From contig NC_067203.1 of assembly GCF_026262505.1 (NCBI RefSeq), forward strand, positions 20,007,411 through 20,071,410: DNA of 64,000 nt. The letters are read 5' to 3'. Made by a program: the position numbers and the translations under genes. Shown here one piece after another: positions 50,220 through 61,989 of this stretch (positions within the stretch are counted from its first letter, which is position 1; each line of letters begins with the position of its first letter). Source of the stretch: Trichomonas vaginalis G3. Taxonomy: Eukaryota; Parabasalia; Trichomonadida; Trichomonadidae. The notes under the pieces are model-generated. The model ran no database searches and was not told where the DNA came from. It saw only the letters and a program-made list of their open reading frames with translations.

Positions 50220-50625
50220 TTATTATTTTCGTCTGGAAAAGTGACAAAATTATCATTTTCGTCTGACGAAAATGATAATTTTTTATTTTCATGGTCATGC
50301 TAAAAAGATAAATTGCAATGCGATTGCAATTCAATGATACCTACTTGAATTGCAATGTATCTATTAGGAAATTTTGGTGAAAATAAATTGAAATGTTTGA
50401 GTTTATGATTTTGACTTCGCTAATAAAAATTGACTCCAAATTCACAAAAAATGAAACAATTTGAAGTTGGAACAAGAATGATAATATGCACAAGGAGCTA
50501 TTAAATAAAGTTGTGTATGGGTGGATTGCGCTTAAATTAAGAGAAATAGAGTTATAGTTCAATAATTCAGATGCCAGACGAATGTGATAATTTTGTCACT
50601 TTTTCCAGACAAAAATGATAATGCC
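50220..50625. mobile_element. About 405-bp MITE-like element with 46-bp inverted repeats
   Basis: The left arm, beginning ATTATTTTCGTCTGGAAAAG and continuing GTGACAAAATTATCA, is repeated inverted at 50576-50625 with few differences. It has no coding capacity. The same motif recurs at 53263-53310, showing that it belongs to a repeat family. The target duplication is unclear. Confidence 0.65.
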
Positions 50626-50884
50626 CCAATTATATTTATATACCCAACTATTTAAATTTCCCTGAGATCATATATACCCTCAAATTTTTACTTTTTCAAT
50701 TTCCTTGAGATCAAAAATTTGATTATAACCGAGTCAAATTATAGCATTTGTTCATCATAGTATTACCATTATAAAGGTTCTTTGATACCCTATACTTCCA
50801 TATCAGTGTTGGTCTCTATTGTATTTCAAATAGTTCTATAATTTGAAAAAAAAATCTCCTTATTGAGTTGCAAAAGTATATACC

Positions 50885-50920
50885 GTCAAGGTGGGGGGTA
50901 CAGTTCCCCCTATCGACGTT
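50885..50920. repeat. GC-rich hairpin in AT-rich DNA
   Basis: CGTC and GACG bracket GGTGGGGGGTACAGTTCCCC followed by CTAT. The G run pairs with the C run to form a short stable stem. Confidence 0.55.
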
Positions 50921-51456
50921 AAAATACAGAAAGTACACAAAATTTAAAACCACTTTTTCTGTATAATGAATTAGCATTAGTAGGCCAATGTATCTATGTA
51001 GTTAAATATAAGCATACATTCTGTGTTTGTTTTGGTGTTATTGAAGATCATTACATTAAATCTCATTATACATATGTTTTTCTTTTAATTTTCGATGTTA
51101 ACTATTCCACTTACCAATATATTGTTTTCATTCAAATGCATCTTCATTCAAAATATTGAATAATCTTCATTTCATGATGTGCATATTATTTATTCGTATA
51201 ACAGTGCATAATATTAGTATTAGACAAAATAAGACAAAATAAGAGTGAATTTCATTAATTACTTTTATTTTAAGTTTTTTATTTGTTCACTTAATACTTT
51301 TGAAAAAAAAATGATGTCTCAATTTGCGGTCACTTCATCTTATAATTTTTTCTCATTGAAAATTCAAAAATGTTCTCACTGCATGGATTGGCTTAATGTT
51401 AACATTGTTCTTAAAATAATACTTCATAATTGCGAAAGCAATAAAATATTTTAAAA

Positions 51457-53236
51457 TCAAATGCTACATTTATTGGTTTTAGCGCCATGTGAAATTAGAA
51501 GTTCACGTATTTTTCTTAAATTTTTCTCTTCTGCAATACTGAGAGGTGTTTTGTGGTCTTTGGATTTTACATTAATATCAACTCCATGTGTTATAAGAAT
51601 TTTCACTATATTAATTTTTTTCTAAATACTGCATGGTGAAGCGGAGTCCATCCATTTTTATCTTTTAAATTTATATATGTGCCTTGGGATAAAAGGAACT
51701 CGGTCATTTTTGCGCTATCGTATACCGCAGCATAATGAAGAGCAGTTTGTAAATAATTATCTTTTATGTTAATACTTGCGCCATGAGATATTAAAATTTT
51801 TGCTATCTTACATTTATTACGTTCGGCCGCAATCATCAAAGCAGTTTCCCCGTGTTTGTCTTTTGAATTAGAGAAATTACCATTAATAGCTACATGAAGA
51901 ACAGTTTCTCCATCAAAATTTTGGAGAGAAATATTTGCGCCATGTGAAAGAAGAAATTTTACTAATATTACAATTTTGGACTGCAATATGAATTGGAGTA
52001 TTTCCATTAAAATTTTTTGAATTGATATCTGCACCATGCAAAAGTAGTATCTCTATTACATCTATTTTGCAAATGTTTACGGCAAAATGATTTGGAAGAT
52101 CTCCAGATATAGTATTTGCTCTATGAGAAATAAGAAATTCCACAATTTCTGTATTGTTGTTAAGAGAGACAATATGAAGAGGAGTTCTCGTCTTAGAATC
52201 TTCAGCTTCAATCTTGGCTGTTATTCTCTATGGCATAATGTAAAGCTGTTCTATCACGTTTTTCATCGATGTTAGCTCCATGAGATATTAAAAGCTTAGC
52301 TATGTTTTTTGAATTAGCTATTGCAGGATGCATTAGTACAGTCTTTCCAAAATAATCTTTTTCGTTGATATTTGCTCCAAGTGAAATAAGATATTGGCAT
52401 AATGAAGGTATTTTAAAATATGGTGAAATGCAAAAGCAATAATTGATATCATGACTCATATCCAAATACATTAAAAACACTTGAAGATTATTGTACTTCC
52501 AGCAATAATCTAAATTAAATGCTATTTTATGTTCGTTATTTAAAAAAGAGACAAAGTCGATGTTATGAGATAAAATCGCATATTCCATAATTGTATGATT
52601 CAGAGCATGCACTTTCATACACTCGTTGATGATGTCTGGATTTCCGCTGCGAAATGAATACTTAAGACATATCGGAGTAATTTTTGAATCAAATTTTGTC
52701 CTTAATAACTTAAAACAATTAACAGCTCCATGAAAGCAACATAATTCAAGCAGAGTATATAAGGTGTATGAAGGATAAAATATATTTTTTAGAATTTGGT
52801 TTTCATCAAAGTTTGCTTGTTCAGTGAGTGCAATAAATGATTCTTTGTCATAATTCATAATTGCTTTGTAAATTGTGTTTTCTTCATGTATTTCTAAAGT
52901 AAAATTTTCAATTAGTAAAACGTAAAGCTCTTTAAGATGATTATCATCTGATGAAGTAAATATGTTTTTTATCTGCTTTAAATTGTACTCTTCGTAAATC
53001 TTTTTGAAAATTACTTTATAAGAGTTCCAATATCTACTTCTATATGTCATTAGCATGCATATTTGTTTGATTATGTATTGTGGTAAAAACATCTTAGTTT
53101 CAATCAAATTTTTTTTAATCATTTGATATATATTGTTCATTTCTTCTTCATTACTTGTGTTCAGTTTATATAATTTTTCAAAAGTATCGATGTAATCTTT
53201 GTGAGCTCTCATAAGTTGAATATATGCTTCTTGCAT
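51457..53236 (-). pseudogene. DUF3447-ankyrin gene decayed by several frameshifts
   Basis: The first frame (53236-52208) is well kept and encodes the DUF3447 region (LLELCCFHGAVNCFKLLRTK) and the first ankyrin repeats (LISLGANINEKDYFGKTVLM). The repeats then continue in changing frames: FLISHRANTISGDLP, LLSHGANISLQNFDGETVLH, LISHGASINIKDNYLQTALH, and finally LITHGVDINVKSKDHKTPLS to a stop at 51457. At least three frame changes are needed, so it is a pseudogene. It is a homologue of the gene at 38260-39749. Confidence 0.75.
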
Positions 53237-53566
53237 TGCAAAAAAAAGATGATGCTATAATGTCGTCTGAAAAAGTGGCAAAATTATCATTGTCGTCTGG
53301 AAAAGTGATAAAAAATGTTGGCAAAAAAATGATATTTGTTAAAAAGCTTTCGTATCTTTAAAAACTTGATTAACTTCGTATAATAATCCAAACGAAAACC
53401 ATTTTTCTCGCAGAAATTCATAATTATAAAATTGGATTTTAGTAAATATCTTAATTAAACAGCATTATAAGACTCATATAACTCCCAGTTTATTGTGTAG
53501 TATATGGAAAAGTAGAAAAATGAAAATAAAAATTGTCAATAATTAAATTTTTAATTTATTTAATGA
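53237..53566. other. Intergenic region with an inverted-repeat-element fragment
   Basis: At 53263-53310 the motif GTCTGAAAAAGTGGCAAAAT and then GTCTGGAAAAGTGATAAAAA appears twice in tandem, matching the arms of the element at 50220-50625. Otherwise AT-rich. Confidence 0.6.
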
Positions 53567-56032
53567 TCAGTTTCGATTGATAGCGTACAGAGAAATGTAA
53601 ACTATGATAGCTTTTCTATTTAGATTTTCTTTTGTTAATGCTGTTATTACTGGGGTGGGAATATAAACAGAATAAGTTGGAACCCAGCAATAATTATCCT
53701 TTTTATATTTATGACTTACCAAAACAAGATTGCAATAATAGTTAAGAAAGAATGAAAAATCTATTTTAGCACCATCATCATTTATCATTGATCCAGTATA
53801 TACCATTGAGGATTTTTCAGTACCTGTAAAACCATTGAGATTGTCAAAAGAACTAAGAAAACAGTCTACATTATCATCAAACTCAATCATATCAAAGTAA
53901 TTCCACATAAAAGCAGTAGCCGAAATATTCCAACCCTTTTTCATATTGATATTATTTATTTTCACATTGTAAAAGCAAAGATCATCGAATGTTATATTCA
54001 TGCTGTAAATTGTCACGTCTATTTCAGTATATTGAATTAAATTTGAATACGTTGATCCTTGTTGAGTGAAAGCAGAAATACCAATGTAGTAAACAGTACT
54101 TGGAATAACTAAAGTTTGTAAGGCACAATTTTGGAAACAATATGAATCTAGTTTTTCAACTCCTTCTGGGATATATAAATTCACAATACTTGAATAAGCA
54201 AATGCATTTGATGAAATTTCTTTAATTCTAGATGGATTTGGGAAGCTCTGTATATTACAATAATAAAAGGATCCATATCCGATCTCCTCAACTGATTCTG
54301 GAATAGTTATAGAATTGAAATTTGCAAAATTAAAACATGAAGCTCCAATATATGTTACAGATTCTGGTATTATCAAATCACAATATATATTTGACACTTC
54401 AAATGCTCCTTCTTCAATTCTGGTCACAGTTGATGATATTGTAAAAGAATTCATTTCTGTTCCATAAAACGAATATGCAGGAATAATTGTAATATTTGTA
54501 AGATATAAATTAGTACCATAAAATCTATTACCATAAAATCTATTACCATAAAATCTATTACCATAAAATGCATATGTTCCTATATTATTTACATTAGGAA
54601 TATCAAACTGAATTACAACACCATAAAAAGCAAAATTTTGAATTGATTTAATGTTATTTAAATTAATGTTTGATAAATTTGTGCATCCATAGAAGCAGCC
54701 ACAGGGAATTTCTGTAATATGTTTATTTAAGGTAACATTAATAACTGAAGAAATCATGAATGCATATGGGCAAATTACTAATATCTCTTCATCAAATATA
54801 TAATTTTTGATTGTTGAATCTCTCAAATATTGAAAGCTTCGTATTTCAGATGAATTTTCTGGGGTATGAAATATAACACTTGTCAATGCTATTATATCTG
54901 ATACGGTAAACATCGGATAAGAAATGTTTAATGTAAGAGATTTGAACTCAATTGTTTTCAAATAATAGCAAGATGTAAATATTTGTTTTCCAAAATATTT
55001 ACATGAAGATGGAAATATTGCTGTCTCGATGTATGAATATTGAAAACAAAAATCACCAAAACTCTCCACGTCATTTTCAAAAATAATTCTGTAGCTCAAA
55101 TATGGTCATGATAATGAAGATTCGTTTAAGATTTTCAAATATGAGTCAGAAAAGCTGCTATCTGGAATATGAATTGATTTTATTTTCAATGTCAAATTTA
55201 CATTATTCAACAAAGAATTCAAGTAAAAGGTTTTAACTGTACTGGGTATTGTAAAATTGGATATATTGGTATTGTAAAATGCATATTTGCCTATGTTTTC
55301 AATCCCTTCGTTTATAACTATTAATGATAATTCTGTATTATATGCAAAAGAATAATCATCAATACTTTTTGTTGAATTTGGAAGGATCACTTGTTTCAGA
55401 TTGTTTCCACTAAAAGCACTAGTTCCAATATATTCAATACTGCTTGGTAAACTTAATGAAACTAAACCGCATTGGTAAAAGCAATATGAACCAATATCAG
55501 TAGTTGAATTTGGTATTGAAATATCTGTCAAAGCAGAACATTCGCGAAATAAATATGGATTTAAATTTGTTATTGTCTCTGGAATATTTATACTTTTATG
55601 ATTCGTGCACTGATAAAACGTACCTTCTCCTAATCTAGTTATTGATTCCGGTAAATAAATAGTTTCGAGACTTGAACAGCACAGAAAAGCATATTTTTCA
55701 ATGAACTTAATATTTTGTGATAATTTAATATTTTTTAAACCGGAGCAATATGAAAATGCATAAGGTCCAACTTCTTCTATATTTTCTCCAATTGTAACAT
55801 TCTCAATGTTGATGCAGTAGTTAAAACAAAGTAATGGAATCCTGCTCATGGTTCCTGCAATAAATACATTAAATAAACTAGTGTTTTGTCTGAATGCACT
55901 GAATAATCTATCTCCACTTATATAAAATGTTTGGTTTTCGCTCAGATATGTTACTTCCATTAAGGCAAAATGAATTGGATACCTTTGAATTTTGATAAAA
56001 AATGAGAGTAATTGGTGAGTGGGTATCAACAT
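53567..56032 (-). pseudogene. BspA-like leucine-rich-repeat protein gene with one in-frame stop
   Basis: Both halves (56032-55106 and 55099-53567) are in the same frame, separated by a TGA at 55106-55108. Together they span about 820 codons. The repeats fit the TpLRR/BspA pattern L-x-x-I-x-I-P-x-S-V-x-x-I-G-x-x-A-F, for example TDIGSYCFYQCGLVSLSLPS and SVTYIGASCFNF. A likely start is the ATG of MEVTYLSENQ, residue 25 of the frame. A short array of four 15-base repeats lies at 54514-54573. Many BspA-like proteins are surface adhesins; this one shows no clear membrane helix. Confidence 0.8.
54514..54573 (-). repeat. In-frame 15-bp minisatellite in the BspA-like gene
   Basis: Four copies of TACCATAAAATCTAT (the last ending TGCAT) lie at 54514, 54529, 54544 and 54559. 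They encode repeated F-Y-G-N-R. The unit keeps the frame, so copy number could vary without breaking it. Confidence 0.9.
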
Positions 56033-56405
56033 TTATAATCATGTATTTATGCCTAAAATGAATTGATTGAACCCCAACATTGAGAATATTTTACAAAGGT
56101 TTTTTATTTCTTTTGTCAACAAAATATATTCATGGTCAATTATATTTTTTAATATAAAAATTTGAAATTTATAAAATTGAATAAAACCGTATAATTGAAA
56201 ATATTGAAAAAATGTAATTCAATACTTCGCAATCAATTCAAATTTTGGATTGAGATCATTTCTAATCATACATAGCCATATAATAATATATAATAATAGA
56301 AATAATTAAATTAAGATTCAATGCCTTAAATAAATTTTTATAATTGTTCACTTAATCCATTTAAAAAAAATTTAAAGTTAATTAATGAAAAGCTGAATGT
56401 TTACT
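56033..56405. other. Intergenic region
   Basis: These 373 AT-rich bases separate two BspA-like genes on the same strand. Nothing else is seen. Confidence 0.6.
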
Positions 56406-59400
56406 TTATGCGACGTTGATTAATCCATCTGCTGATTCTGTGTTAGTTAACAGAGGGATACTTGATGTTGCAAGGCTGCCATATTTACGCTTGCGGCGGA
56501 TTAACATGACAACAACAATTGTTGAGATTACGACGACAATGAAGACTGCAACTCCTGAGATAATTGCAATCTTTGTCTTATTGTCTTTGCTGTTATCTCC
56601 TCCACCACCACTGGTAACGCAGACATCGCTTTGTTGAACACTGACTCCAGCGAACTTATCTTTCTTGAATTGATCAGAAATGTAAACAATTGTAACATTT
56701 GATCCTGAAAGAAGTTCATCATCTACATTAGTTTCATTTCCGCAATAATAGAACTGCACGAGTTTCTGGTTATCGCTGAATGACTTCTTTCCAAATGTTG
56801 AATGGTTACTTGAGATAACAACTTTCTCAAGTTGAGAACATTTAGAAAATGCGAAATCTCCGAAGCATGATTCTGGAGATTTGATTGAAAGCTCTTTGAG
56901 ATTTGTGTTGAAGAATGAGTAATTTCCAAATACAGCGACTTTGGAAATGAATTCTCCATCTTTGAGATTCTGGCATCCTTCGAAACAATTATCAGGAATT
57001 ACTGATATGTTATAGAGTTCGAAGTTTTGAAGCTTCGTGCAGTTAGCGAAAGAAGCCCTGTCAAGAGCGACAATTCCCTTTGATTTGACTGTCTCCAAGG
57101 CATAGTTGTCATGGAAGACAAATGGTCCAACATTCAATGTGTTTCCTTCAGCATTGAATGATGCCATGTTGACGCAAGAGCAGAATGCGTGGTTTGCAAT
57201 TTCGATTTCGCCTTCACCGGAAACTGTGAATTCCTTCATGTTCTTAACGCCTTTGAATGATGAATCACCAATGACTTTAACTTTGCCATTGATTGTAACT
57301 TTTTCGATGGATTCGACATTCAAGAAAGCTGATTCATCGATGATCAAATCATCACCATTTAAGATGAGATCTTTGAAGATGTTTGTTCCTTCGAAAGCGT
57401 TCTTTCCGATTCTCTTAACATTGCCATTGATTTCTAATGTCTTAATTTGCTGGCAATTCTGGAAAGAGTTGTCATCAAATGTGATATCATTTGATTTGAT
57501 TCTGATTGTGTTGATAACTGTATTCTTTGATAAGAATCCAGCCTCGAAAACAACCTTGTCAGAAACAAATGAAATCTCTGTCAATGACTGTAAGTTTGCC
57601 AATAAACCACTTGGCAAAACATTCTTTCCGTACTTGCAAGAAATGAATGTCAACTTTGTCAATGGGCATGATTCAAAAGGAGACTTTTCTAAGTGATAAT
57701 AGATGATTGGCATCTTAACTTCACTTAGTTTGTCACATCCGTAGAAACTGTCACAAGCAATTGTCATTACGTAATCAGGAATTTCAATTGATGTGAATGG
57801 GCAGAAAGCGAAGCATCTGGATTGAAGTTCATCGAAATTACTTGTTGGGAATGTGAATTTGGATAAACTCGTGCATCCTTCGAATATTGATGTTGTCAAT
57901 TTGACAATGGAAATTGAGTTTGGATACTTAAACTCTGTCAATGATGTGCAGTTTCTGAAAACAAACTTTCCAATTGACTTGAGTTTGTTGTCAGGAATAG
58001 AAACTGATTTAAGTTTGTAGCAGTTCTGGAATACGCAATCTTCAATGCCCATGATGTTTGCTGGGATGTTGATCTGTTCTAAGTTGTGGCAATCGCAGAA
58101 TGAATTCTCTTTGATGAAAAGAATTGAATCTGGTAAATGAACGTTTGTCAAACTTGTGCATCCTTCGAAACAATGTGTGCCAAAGACTTCGAGTTTGTTG
58201 GAAATGACAATCTCTTGGAGTTTCTCGCAATTGAAGAAAGCGTATGAGCATAATGATGTCAAATCTTTCTTGAATGTGATTTTAGTTAATTTGACACAAT
58301 TCATGAAATAGTAGAAAGAAAGTTCTTCACATGGGAATTCAAATGTTTCCAATGAAGCGCAGTTATAGAAAACAGAGTGGCTTGTTGTGTTGACACTAGC
58401 TGGTAATCCTGGGATGTTCAAAACTTAGCAGTTCTTGAAAGCTTCGGATCCAACTTCATATGTTTTGTCAGAAAATGTAACTTTCTGTAATTTTGCGCAA
58501 TCCATGAAAACTTGGCTTGAAACAACTAAAACATTGGCTGGGAAAGCGAATTCAACGATTGACTCGCATCCTTTGAATGTACCACAGCCAATTGTTGTTA
58601 CTGTTGATGGCAATGTTGTTAAAACAAAGTTCTTGAGTGTGGAGAAAGCGAAATCTCCAACAGAAACTAATCCTTCTTCAATGATTGTGTTTGGATCGAA
58701 GTTCTGGCAGTTATAGAATGCATAAGCACCAATGGATTTGATTGTCTGCTGATGGATTAACTTCTGGAGATTTGTGCAGTTGAAGAAAGCGTAATCTGGA
58801 ATGGAATCCAATGGCCAGAAAGTGATCTTGATTGGTTGGCAGTTGTAGAATGCTCTGTAACCAATTTTTGTTATAGATTCTGGAAGAACAGAAATATCTA
58901 ACAAAACGCAACCTTCAAATGCACTGTCACCGATGGTTGTGAGTGTACTTGAGTATGATGCGTATGTTAATTTGGCGCAATTCATGAAAAGTTTGGCTGG
59001 AATCTCTTTGACAGAGTCTGGCAAATTAAATGTTTCAAATGAGCATCCGTAGAAAGCGCCAGTGCCGATTGTTGTAACAGTCTCTGGAACTGTTTCGAGA
59101 TTAAGAGCAACGCAATTCTCAAAAGCATAGTCGCCAATAGAAACAATCTTTGTATTGAAAGTGACTGTAGCAAGAGTTGCACCATTACTGAAGATGCGTT
59201 CTGGAACTACTGTAACTTCGGATGGGAATGTAAAGATTGTAATCTTTGGGCAGTTTGAAAATGCTGATTTGCCAAGACTTGTAACGGAGTTTGGAACTTC
59301 AGAGATAACTAATTTGAGGCATCCATCAAAGCAGAAGTCTCCGATGGAAGTAAGTTCTTCGTGAAGAGTAATTGATTCAAGATTTGCACAATTTTTGAAA

Positions 59401-59879
59401 ACTCCATTTGGAAGAGCTTTGATGCTTGATGGCAATGTAAATTTGGCAATTTGACTGCATCCGGCAAAAACATACTCTCCAATCTCTGTTATTGTTGCTG
59501 GCAATGTTTCGATGGCCAGTTTTTGGCAGTTTTGGAAGCATTTGTCATGGATAGTAGTTAAGGCACTTGGAAAATCAACTTTGGCTAAATTTACACAGTT
59601 CTGGAAAGCAGAAATATTGAAAGATTTGATTGGAGCTGAGATTGAAACTGTTGTTAATTTGGAGAAACCCTTGAATGCTTCATCTCCAATGACATCTACT
59701 TGATCTTTGATGGTGATTGTCTCTGCAACACCTCTATAGATGATAACATCGTCTTTATCTACACTTCCATCACCAAAGACTGTTAATGCATGTGATGTTG
59801 CATCATAAGAAATATTTGCTGAGTTTAATGCAACGTTATTGCGAAGCAATATAGATGCAAAAACGCTGGAGCGAAACAT
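56406..59879 (-). pseudogene. BspA-like surface protein gene with membrane anchor and one in-frame stop
   Basis: The ATG at 59879 (MFRSSVFASILLRNNVALNS) is preferred over the frame opening at 59909. Residues from about 60 on are TpLRR/BspA repeats, such as LPATITEIGEYVFAGCSQIA and VPETVTTIGTGAFYGCSFET. A TAA at 58425-58427 interrupts the frame, which continues unchanged after it to 56406, about 1157 codons in all. The end has an ectodomain-membrane helix-tail layout: IISGVAVFIVVVISTIVVVM, then RRKRKYG and a short cytoplasmic tail. Such proteins are candidate adhesins on the cell surface. The single stop makes it a recent pseudogene, an error, or a read-through case. Confidence 0.85.
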
Positions 59880-60258
59880 TTTTTTGAACTTTTGATTTAA
59901 ATATGCCACTATTGATTTTGTTGAAAATAGAATGTGTTTAATATGTAGATTAATATTTTCATATCAAAAGACCTGATCTCAAATTTTGCTACTTTCAAAA
60001 ATGGCAATTTCTTACATGAATCTGGAATTTTAGCTTATCGACTTGATAATTGTTTTATCTGTTAGTCATATAATTAATTGCCACCAAGTCAGTAATGAAA
60101 AAATCAATGACTCAAACATCAAATTCTTTCGAAGACGATGATATCTAGAAATCTAATAGTCAGAGTTGACGCTGGAACAAACTTAGCTCAAAATTTAATA
60201 AGTAACCTCAAAAAATTCACATTTTTTAAAAATAATGATGAAAACCATAATAAGATTT
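59880..60258. other. Intergenic region
   Basis: These 379 AT-rich bases hold no recognised feature. Confidence 0.6.
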
Positions 60259-60936
60259 TTACTCCATGATAATCGCACTGAACTTTCCATGGTCAATGCC
60301 TTCTTTTGCATCGCATTTAATATAATCCCAAGCATCATTGTCAGAATTTGAAATTAAATTATTATCGCAATCCATAAACCTTATATTTTTAAGTTTAGGA
60401 TTGATCTTAAGTAAATATTCGTTAAGTTCTTCAAATGTATATCGAGTGGGAACTGATAGGTATAAGAACCAGTCGCATTTCAAAATTCCAAGATAAATTC
60501 TAACGCATTCTTCCTCAAAAGAAATTATTTCATCTAATTTAAGTGCAGTGATCTCGCAAAATTCTTGATCGCAAGTATCTATAAATTTAATGAATTCGTC
60601 CTTTCGTCCAAAATGATTAACAAACATATCTTTGACATCGGCATCTGTTCTTATCCAAACTTTGTGATCTGCAAGTTCAAACGCGAACTTATCAGGAAAA
60701 TCGGCTTGAGATTGAAGTAAAATTTGATATAACTTTTGAAAGTTCACGTCTGTTTGAAGAGTTCTATTAAATCTAGATTTACCCATTCTAAAGTTTGCTG
60801 TTTCAGGAATTGCAATTTTTGCTTTTTCTTCTCCAGATAAGTTGCGAAGTGTTTCTTGTAAATTTGCATTATCTTTCTCTTCTTGTTTTATACGATCTTC
60901 AATTAATGCCAGTGCTTCATTACTATTTGTTATCAT
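60259..60936 (-). CDS. Unknown protein with possible PB1-like C-terminus (225 aa)
   Basis: The N-terminal 45 residues form a charged helix (LIEDRIKQEEKDNANLQETL). The middle is alpha-helical. The last 60 residues (WFLYLSVPTRYTFEELNEYL, then LKNIRFMDCDNNLISNSDND) have the strand-helix-strand and acidic loop order of PB1 or ubiquitin-like folds. I cannot name a family. The frame is whole, and TCATTT on its strand (60950-60955) is an initiator 13 bases upstream. Confidence 0.55.
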   Translation of the reverse strand: MITNSNEALALIEDRIKQEEKDNANLQETLRNLSGEEKAKIAIPETANFRMGKSRFNRTLQTDVNFQKLYQILLQSQADFPDKFAFELADHKVWIRTDADVKDMFVNHFGRKDEFIKFIDTCDQEFCEITALKLDEIISFEEECVRIYLGILKCDWFLYLSVPTRYTFEELNEYLLKINPKLKNIRFMDCDNNLISNSDNDAWDYIKCDAKEGIDHGKFSAIIME

Positions 60937-61989
60937 TTACGAAAAAGCGAAATGAAAATTTGCGATTTCTTATTGATTTCATCACATTTTCTTTAAGAAT
61001 CATGAGTATATCTATGAGAAAAAATATTAATGATAGGACTTTTCAAACTGGGATTTGAAATCTGTCACGTTCTGATCAATCAAAATTCAGATCGGGATCT
61101 GAAAAAACGATATAACAATATAATCTGAACCATTTTCTTGCTTTTGTTGTTTCAATTGAAAAATTAATCGGCTTTCAAACAATTTTCTAAGTCAACTTTA
61201 TGGATAAATCTAACAAAAGAAAACTTTTGATGCAAAGTAAGTAGAAAAATTAATAGTATCACATGGTAATGAATTCAAAAACAGTCTCCTGTGATTATCA
61301 TATGATATCACAAAAAATGTGATAATTTAAGTGTTTTTGACTCATGATATACATTGTATAAGAAGAAATAATACAGTAATATGTATGAATATAGATTAGT
61401 GTATGTTTTCACTGTCATAATGCTGTATTTAAACAAACCTATCACTATGAAAAAAAATTACATAAAAATTGATAAAAAGTATGAAGCTGAGCTTTAACTA
61501 GGATTTCTTAGAACAACACAAATGTTTTTCAACAAAATATTAATTGCTTCAATGCATTGAAGAGCGTACAATTTGTATCATCATTCATGTTATCTATTAA
61601 GATAATTGAGTAATGCAAGAAAAGCAAGAATAACTATAAGCAATTATTTCTTCAATGAAGGTTCAGCATAAGATTCGTGAATATTGATTTCTGAGTGTTG
61701 TATAGAGTACCAAAGATGTCTTCCATAATTTCTTTAGGTCTGTCCACAGGGTAAAGGTTTTTTCTAACTTGATAAGCCCTAAATTTCTGTATTAATGGCG
61801 AGCTTTCCAAGTTCTAACACCATTTCAATTCATTATTAAAATCTAACTATTGCTTTGCAAACCTAATGTTATAAATCATCATGATGATAACTAATATGGT
61901 TGTCAAAGCATTAATGAAGTGAAGTCTTTCTATGAAAAGAAATCATTAAAAAATAATTAGGATAAATAAAAAAAAATAAAAGTTTAAAA
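60937..61989. other. 1.05-kb intergenic region with an initiator and a possible gene remnant
   Basis: TCATTT at 60950-60955 (minus strand) fits the initiator of the gene at 60259. Near 61660-61810 the minus strand reads SPLIQKFRAYQVRKNLYPVD and MEDIFGTLYNTQKS without a proper start, which may be a decayed gene piece. Elsewhere it is AT-rich with no gene. Confidence 0.4.

Larger units (their letters stand above)
50117..51456. other. Intergenic region with a short inverted-repeat element
   Basis: It contains the element at 50220-50625 and a GC-rich hairpin near 50885-50920. The rest is AT-rich. No gene is supported. Confidence 0.6.
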
